NCBI RefSeq assembly: GCF_000455345.1
Contig: NZ_HG315690.1
Coordinates: 588,815-652,814 of the forward strand
Direction of reading: 5' to 3'
Length of the DNA stretch: 64,000 nucleotides
Origin: Halopiger goleimassiliensis
Lineage (GTDB): Archaea > Halobacteriota > Halobacteria > Halobacteriales > Natrialbaceae
A model generated the notes under the pieces. The model was not told the DNA's origin, made no database searches, and worked only from the letters and a program-made list of their open reading frames with translations. Each line of letters begins with the position of its first letter. Position 1 is the first letter of the stretch. The translations under genes were made by a program, and so were the position numbers. Below, piece by piece: positions 61,258 to 64,000 of the stretch.

Positions 61258-61363
61258 CCGGCCGTCATCGGCGATCGATCGGCGAGAACCAACCGGCCTG
61301 AACGCCTGTCGGTTGTCTTCCGACTGACACTAGTCATTTACCGGTTGCCAGTCGAGTGTGCGT

Positions 61364-62245
61364 ATGGTTCGCAGAAGCGTCCTGTTCACGCCGGGTGACC
61401 GGCCCGAGATGCTCCGAAAAGCACCCGGTTCGGGGGCCGACGTGATCGTCTTCGACCTGGAGGACGCCGTCGCCCCCGGCCGAAAGGACGAGGCGCGGGA
61501 GACCGTTCGCGAGGTACTGACGGCCCCGGACTTCGATCCCGACTGCGAGGTGTGCGTCCGGCTCAACGCCGATCCGGACGCGATCGCCGCCGACCTCGAG
61601 TCGGTCTTCGACGGTGGCACCGACGAACTCCGCCTCGATAGCGTGATGCTGCCGAAAGTGGCCGGCCCGGAAGACGTCGACCGACTCGCGGGCGATCTGG
61701 CGGCTTACGACGCCGACCTCCCGGTGTTGGCGCTGCTCGAGAGCGCGGCCGGGATCCTCGCAGCACCCGAGGTCGCGGCCGCCTCAGCGACCGACGCCGT
61801 CGTATTCGGCGCGGAAGACCTCGCAGCGGACGTCGGCGCTACCCGTACTGACCGGGGGACCGAAGTGCTATACGCCCGCGAGCGCGTCGTCCTCGCCGCC
61901 GCGGCCCACGACTGCGAGGCCGTCGACACCGTCTACACCGACTTCGAGGACAGAGACGGACTCGTCGAGGAGGCGTCGTTCGCCGTCCAACTGGGCTACG
62001 ACGGCAAGTTGGCGATCCACCCGGCGCAGGTCGAGCCGATCAACGAGGCGTTCACGCCGTCGGCCGAGGATCGCGAGTGGGCCAGCCGCGTCCTCGCTGC
62101 GAAACGCGAGGCCGACGCCGCCGACCGGGGCGTGTTCGAGGTCGACGGCGAGATGATCGACGCGCCGTTGATCGCCCGCGCCGAGCGGATCCGCCGCCGG
62201 GCCGAGGCCGCCGGCGTGTGGACGAACGCCCAGTATAATGAGTAG
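61364..62245 (+). CDS. CitE-like HpcH/HpaI aldolase (citramalyl/malyl-CoA lyase type)
   Basis: 293 residues, TIM barrel. RRSVLFTPGDRPEML, VFDLEDAVAPGRKDEA, MLPKVAGPEDV, LLESAAGIL, FGAEDLAADVG and LAIHPAQVEPIN are all present; Glu/Asp of the last motifs bind Mg. Family members cleave citryl-, malyl-, methylmalyl- or citramalyl-CoA. Haloarchaea use such lyases in the methylaspartate cycle; without more genes this remains open. ATG 61364 with a CATTTACC box about 28 bases upstream. Confidence 0.88.
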   Translation: MVRRSVLFTPGDRPEMLRKAPGSGADVIVFDLEDAVAPGRKDEARETVREVLTAPDFDPDCEVCVRLNADPDAIAADLESVFDGGTDELRLDSVMLPKVAGPEDVDRLAGDLAAYDADLPVLALLESAAGILAAPEVAAASATDAVVFGAEDLAADVGATRTDRGTEVLYARERVVLAAAAHDCEAVDTVYTDFEDRDGLVEEASFAVQLGYDGKLAIHPAQVEPINEAFTPSAEDREWASRVLAAKREADAADRGVFEVDGEMIDAPLIARAERIRRRAEAAGVWTNAQYNE

Positions 62246-62295
62246 TCAATGTCTCCTAGGTCTATAGATATCCGTACCCATGGTAGATATTCGCT

Positions 62296-62304
62296 ACGCT
62301 TATC
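62296..62304 (+). promoter_or_regulatory. TATA-like box for gdh paralogue 2
   Basis: ACGCTTATC on the coding strand, 25-33 bases before ATG 62329; leaderless spacing. Confidence 0.45.
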
Positions 62305-62328
62305 CTTGGGGTGGGTAAAGAGGCAAGT

Positions 62329-63585
62329 ATGGCCGAGGAAGTGAACCCGTTCGACAGTTTGCAGTCCCAGATCGACGAGGCTGCGGCCCACCTCGACGTC
62401 CCCGACGACGTCATCGAGCGACTGAAACACCCCGAGCGCGTCCTCGAGACGAACCTCACCGTCGAACTCGACGACGGCTCCCTCGAGCGATTCACGGCGT
62501 TCCGCGCGCAGTTCAACGGCGACCGCGGACCCTACAAGGGCGGCATTCGCTACCACCCGCAGGTGAGCCGCGACGAAGTGAAGGCGCTGTCCGGGTGGAT
62601 GACTTACAAGACGGCGATCGTCGACGTCCCCCTCGGCGGCGGAAAAGGCGGGATCGTCGTCGATCCCGCCGACTACTCCACGGCGGAACTCGAGCGACTG
62701 ACCCGGGCGTTCGCGAAGGAACTCCGGCCCATGATCGGCGAAGACCGGGACATCCCCGCACCCGACGTGAACACGGGCCAGCGGGAGATGAACTGGATCA
62801 AAGACACCTACGAGACGCTCGAGAACACCACCGAACCGGGCGTCATCACGGGCAAGAACCTCGCCAGCGGCGGCAGCGAGGGACGCGTCGAGGCGACCGG
62901 CCGCTCGACCGTCATCGCAGCCCGCGAGGCGTTCGACTACCTCGACAAGGACCTCGAAGGGGCGACCGTCGCGGTCCAGGGCTACGGCAACGCCGGCTGG
63001 ATCGCCGCGAAACTGATCGACGAGATGGGCGCGACCGTCGTCGCCGCCAGCGACTCCTCGGGCGGCATCTACGACCCCGACGGCTTCGATCCCGTCGCCG
63101 CGAAAGAGCACAAGAACGAGACCGGCAGCGTCGTCGGCTTCGAAGGCAGCGAGGAGGAGATCACTAACGAGGACGTGCTGACGATGGACGTCGACCTCCT
63201 CATCCCGGCCGCGCTCGAGAACGCCATCGACGCCGACCTCGCCGAGCAGGTCGAGGCCGACGTCATCTCCGAAGCGGCGAACGGGCCGCTGACCCCCGCC
63301 GCCGACGAGGTCCTCGAGGAGAAGGACGTCTTCGTGATTCCGGACATCCTCGCGAACGCCGGCGGCGTCACCGTCTCGTACTTCGAGTGGGTTCAAAATC
63401 GCAACCGCTTCTACTGGAGCGAACGGAAGGTCAACGAGGAACTCGAGAGCCACATCGTCGACGGCTTCGACGCCCTCGTCGGGACGCTCGAAGAACACGA
63501 CCTCGAGAACCCTCGGACCGCCGCCTACGTGGTTGCGATCCAGCGCGTCGCTGACGCCTTCGAGGAAGCCGGAACCTTCCCCTGA
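62329..63585 (+). CDS. gdhB: Glutamate dehydrogenase, paralogue 2
   Basis: 418 residues. Shares the order of motifs with the copy at 58559: [31 protein letters not shown], but the Rossmann motif is [12 protein letters not shown] ending AASDSSG without the acid, which would tolerate NADPH. N-terminus shorter. Likely separate catabolic/anabolic roles. ATG 62329 (MAEEVNPF). Confidence 0.92.
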   Translation: MAEEVNPFDSLQSQIDEAAAHLDVPDDVIERLKHPERVLETNLTVELDDGSLERFTAFRAQFNGDRGPYKGGIRYHPQVSRDEVKALSGWMTYKTAIVDVPLGGGKGGIVVDPADYSTAELERLTRAFAKELRPMIGEDRDIPAPDVNTGQREMNWIKDTYETLENTTEPGVITGKNLASGGSEGRVEATGRSTVIAAREAFDYLDKDLEGATVAVQGYGNAGWIAAKLIDEMGATVVAASDSSGGIYDPDGFDPVAAKEHKNETGSVVGFEGSEEEITNEDVLTMDVDLLIPAALENAIDADLAEQVEADVISEAANGPLTPAADEVLEEKDVFVIPDILANAGGVTVSYFEWVQNRNRFYWSERKVNEELESHIVDGFDALVGTLEEHDLENPRTAAYVVAIQRVADAFEEAGTFP

Positions 63586-63873
63586 CCGGCCGCTCCCGTA
63601 TTTTCGAACCGGTTCGCGCCGTCACGACGGTTGGATGCCGCGCCGCGACCAGTGGGCCGCTGCCGATCCAAGAGCGGAGTATTCTCGGCCCATTGTTATT
63701 AGTAACTTGTCAATATATTTGTTGTAGAAGCTACCATTGTCGGTGGTAGGGTGAGAAACCCCCTCGTTCGAGAGGTCAGTACGGCGGATAGTGTTTCGAT
63801 TCGATATTAGAACGCTGTCAGACGATTCAGAATCCAACAAACACTTATGAACTGACGTCCGATTGGTTCCCTA
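63586..63873. other. 288-base AT-rich gap
   Basis: Clearly AT-rich against the window (63690-63870). No credible protein; a 72-codon minus-strand frame has little to support it. An AACACTTATG box lies about 30 bases before the next ATG (63840-63849). Confidence 0.5.
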
Positions 63874-64000
63874 ATGAAACGACGAACAATGTTGGGTGGA
63901 CTCGGTGCGGTCGGACTCGCCGGCGTCGCCGGCTGTCTCGGTGCCCTCGGACTCGATAAACACGAATCGACGCCAGGTGGGGTCGATCCGGGCGTGCTCG
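63874..64000 (+). CDS. Tat-exported lipoprotein, partial (runs off the right edge)
   Basis: The first 42 residues of a longer protein. Twin-arginine signal KRRTMLGGLG, hydrophobic core and lipobox VAGC (Cys20 or 21), followed by a short flexible region (HESTPGGVDPGV). The mature domain is missing, so function cannot be given; haloarchaea use this set for many substrate-binding or redox lipoproteins. Confidence 0.75.
   Translation, partial: MKRRTMLGGLGAVGLAGVAGCLGALGLDKHESTPGGVDPGVL

Noticed and set aside
63622-63840. 72-codon minus-strand frame in the AT-rich gap
   Set aside because: AT-rich stretches give chance frames; no promoter, ribosome site or domain seen.
1-64000. CRISPR arrays, insertion sequences, integrases, rRNA genes, replication origin
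   Set aside because: Looked for direct-repeat ladders, transposase motifs, terminal inverted repeats and Orc1/Cdc6 genes by eye; none seen.

Overview
The window is high-GC archaeal chromosome from an extremely halophilic euryarchaeon (class Halobacteria). Its deduced proteins are very acidic, many promoters show haloarchaeal TATA-like boxes about 27 bases ahead of a start codon (leaderless transcripts), and signal peptides are mostly Tat type with a lipobox. The complex I operon lacks nuoEFG, and tRNA-Gln(UUG) carries a short intron at the position known from haloarchaea. A Natrialbaceae-like genus is plausible, but that is inference. I see no insertion sequence, prophage, integrase or CRISPR array. 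Most of the window is core chromosome, with a few accessory-looking genes: an HNH protein beside the tRNA, an opsin/transducer pair, and a Tat-exported serine protease.

Layout. 1-2.2 kb: partial SDR reductase, two UspA paralogues, a small low-GC membrane protein. 2.3-9 kb: methylmalonyl-CoA mutase large subunit, then trkA-trkH, a CBS-ParB-like protein and an RCK-DHH-DHHA1 phosphoesterase; the last four may form a potassium/cyclic-di-AMP neighbourhood. 9-19.6 kb: one minus-strand nuoA-B-CD-H-I-J1-J2-K-L-M-N operon with mostly overlapping genes. 20-22.3 kb: purK, a small unknown gene, purE. 22.4-24.6 kb: a soluble chemotaxis transducer with a degenerate globin-like segment and a PAS domain. 24.7-26.3 kb: ribH and an aminotransferase. 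26.4-28.7 kb: an opsin-fold protein without the retinal lysine, translationally coupled to an HtrII-type transducer. 28.9-33.1 kb: hydrolase, HNH protein, structured element, intron-containing tRNA-Gln, three membrane proteins. 33.3-36 kb: bacterial-type leucyl-tRNA synthetase. 36.2-47 kb: HalOD1 protein, DUF420 protein, ABC-2 exporter, F420-type oxidoreductase, a PGF-CTERM lipoprotein, aldo/keto reductase, DsbA-like lipoprotein, CtaA-half/CtaB fusion, DUF3267 peptidase, PadR regulator. 47.3-51 kb: cold-shock protein, 3-hydroxyacyl-CoA dehydrogenase, HhH protein, fba-fbp gluconeogenic operon. 51-64 kb: Tat-exported trypsin-like protease, carboxyltransferase with an epsilon/PccX-like N-terminus, MaoC, aldehyde dehydrogenase, two glutamate dehydrogenases, thioredoxin lipoprotein with CcdA, CitE-like lyase, and the start of another Tat lipoprotein.

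How the parts fit. Respiration is served by complex I and by accessory factors for heme-copper oxidase and cytochrome c biogenesis (CtaB fusion, DUF420, DsbA/TlpA-like lipoproteins, CcdA). Carbon flow is represented by propionyl-CoA/methylmalonyl-CoA genes (carboxylase, mutase), acyl-CoA enzymes, a CitE-like lyase, glutamate dehydrogenases and the aldolase/fructose bisphosphatase pair. This suits growth on amino acids and organic acids with gluconeogenesis.

The most unusual item is the opsin/transducer pair at 26377-28709. Helix order, gene order, gene overlap and the transducer-contact residues match sensory rhodopsin II/HtrII. The Schiff-base lysine is leucine (residue 206), and the counterion aspartate and several pocket aromatics are also replaced. 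It looks like a sensory-rhodopsin complex turned into a receptor for something other than retinal-mediated light.
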